Assembly (NCBI RefSeq): GCF_002377905.1
Contig: NZ_DFQS01000010.1
Coordinates: 1-54,446, forward strand
Source of the DNA: Psychrobacter sp. UBA3483
Lineage (GTDB): Bacteria; Pseudomonadota; Gammaproteobacteria; Pseudomonadales; Moraxellaceae
Direction of reading: 5' to 3'
DNA length: 54,446 nt
Shown here piece by piece: positions 53,453-54,446 of the stretch; within the stretch, counting starts at the first letter, position 1; each line of letters begins with the position of its first letter. The notes beneath the pieces are model-generated. The model saw only the letters and a program-made list of their open reading frames with translations, was not told where the DNA came from and made no database searches. The translations under genes and the position numbers were made by a program.

Positions 53453-54446
53453 GTGAAAAATCGTAACCAATACGTCTATAAAAAGCCTGCAATTAAATTC
53501 AGCGTCGGTACGCTTGCTTTAGGCAGTTTACTGGCAATTGCGGGTTGTAATAATAGCTTGGTTGATAATCAACCGATAAAACAGACAAATAGCAAACCCA
53601 TAGTCGTAAAGACTGACACCCCTTCGATCTCAAAGACTGATAAGAACTATATCGCTGCTGACGACTCTGCTTCAACACCTGAAGGTGTCAAACAAGTCGT
53701 CGATGCCAACAATCAATTTGCTATAGATTTATATCAGCAGATAAATAAGCAACCTGCACAATCAGATAAAAACATCTTCTTCTCGCCCTATAGCTTGTCT
53801 ACGGCGATGGCCATGCTCTTTGCCGCAGCAGAGGGTGAAACTAAACAGCAAATTCAGAAGACCTTTCATTATCCAGCACCAGCTATCCTTAACCCCAATA
53901 GTGCAGCACTCTACAATCAATTCAATAAACCCAATCCAAACTATGACTTAAGCACGGTTAATGACTTATGGATGCGTCAAGGCTTGAGTCCCAATCAAAG
54001 TTATTTGGATACCGTAAAACGCTATTATGGCGGTCAAGTCACCAATCTTGATTTTGCGAGCCGTCCCGAGCCATCACGTAAGACTATCAATGAGACTATT
54101 TCTAATCATACCAAGCAGATGATTCCTGAACTACTGCCAGAAGGGAGTATCAAGTCATCTACCGCTGCTGTACTAACCAATGCCGTTTATTTTAAAAGCG
54201 AATGGGCACAACCTCTAGGTCTACGAGGTAGTACTCAACCCTTTTATAACCTCAATGGCACAATCACCGATACGAATTTTATGTATAGCATAGAAAACTC
54301 TAATTACACGGAAGATGAGCAAGTACAAGTGGTAGAGCTGCCTTATAAAAGCGATGACCTGTCGATGCTGATCGTCTTGCCAAAATCAAAAGAAGCCGCT
54401 GCTATGCAGGCATTGGTTAAGAATTTGGTGGTGTTTCAAAAAGTAT
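53453..54446 (+). CDS. Lipoprotein serpin (5' part; runs off the window)
   Basis: At least 331 residues of a serine-protease-inhibitor-family protein. A lipoprotein signal ends LLAIAGC (Cys32). The start is a GTG after AAAGAGG. A low-complexity linker reaches about residue 85, then the serpin fold: NIFFSPYSLSTAMAMLFAAAEGETKQQI, NDLWMRQG, LTNAVYFKSEWAQP and VELPYKSDDLSMLIVLPK. The reactive-centre loop lies beyond the window end, so the target protease cannot be judged. Envelope-anchored serpins may guard against foreign proteases (inference). Confidence 0.88.
   Translation, partial: MKNRNQYVYKKPAIKFSVGTLALGSLLAIAGCNNSLVDNQPIKQTNSKPIVVKTDTPSISKTDKNYIAADDSASTPEGVKQVVDANNQFAIDLYQQINKQPAQSDKNIFFSPYSLSTAMAMLFAAAEGETKQQIQKTFHYPAPAILNPNSAALYNQFNKPNPNYDLSTVNDLWMRQGLSPNQSYLDTVKRYYGGQVTNLDFASRPEPSRKTINETISNHTKQMIPELLPEGSIKSSTAAVLTNAVYFKSEWAQPLGLRGSTQPFYNLNGTITDTNFMYSIENSNYTEDEQVQVVELPYKSDDLSMLIVLPKSKEAAAMQALVKNLVVFQKV

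Noticed and set aside
1..54446. CRISPR array, tRNA or rRNA gene
   Set aside because: No regularly spaced direct repeats of CRISPR size and no cloverleaf or rRNA-like stretch were recognised; the tandem repeats seen have only two units.

Overview
The window looks like a chromosomal segment of a Moraxellaceae gammaproteobacterium, most likely Psychrobacter. This rests on moderate G+C in the core genes, a methylcitrate (propionate) cluster of the acnD/prpF type, the paired DUF2868/DUF3482 genes, a short CstA-type carbon-starvation transporter, and the general style of the proteins. The assignment is recognition from memory; no search was run.

Bases 1-28,200 are core-like. They hold hpt, a hypothetical gene, cstA, a cory-CC-star gene plus an ArsA-like ATPase, the DUF3482 GTPase and DUF2868 membrane protein, and an SDR. 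The propionate region follows: prpD, an ElaA-like acetyltransferase, an ABC exporter, prpF, a ParD-like/RelE-type toxin-antitoxin pair on the opposite strand, acnD, prpC and prpB. Upstream of prpB lie an Nramp-like transporter lacking the usual metal-site motifs and a LysR regulator. Two single-span membrane proteins that share a short repeated C-terminal motif follow, then a PaaX-type regulator divergent from aidB. The encoded enzymes convert propionyl-CoA and oxaloacetate to 2-methylcitrate, then 2-methylaconitate, 2-methylisocitrate, and finally pyruvate and succinate.

From about 28.2 to 53.4 kb the sequence becomes AT-richer and is a mobile-element-scarred accessory (defence) island. It opens with an IS3-type remnant (28.71 kb), followed on the minus strand by a complete type II CBASS operon: capV phospholipase, DncV-like cyclase, cap2 E1/E2 and cap3 deconjugase. 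Next comes a decayed zone (34-40.8 kb). It holds a frameshifted metallophosphoesterase, an IS3-family element with a visible 3-bp target duplication, a frameshifted HAD phosphatase, a wrecked IS256-type transposase, two unknown small genes divergent from an XRE regulator with palindromic operators, a nonsense-interrupted YciI gene and another IS3 remnant.

The segment 40.4-51.3 kb is bracketed by two IS3-family end fragments in the same orientation. It carries a secreted cysteine-rich peptide with a small membrane protein, an HExxH protein, two lipoprotein genes (one a nuclease with an Excalibur-like motif) and, most notably, a four-gene plus-strand operon: DEDDh exonuclease-BRCT fusion, TerB-N/TerB/TerB-C protein, BrxD-type ATPase and Lhr-like helicase. 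I consider this operon the best candidate for an under-described genome-defence or DNA-processing system, because BrxD and its helicase partner occur here without any other BREX gene. The right end has a PH-domain membrane protein, two unknown genes and the 5' part of a lipoprotein serpin that runs off the window.

No tRNA, rRNA, CRISPR array, integrase or phage structural gene was recognised.
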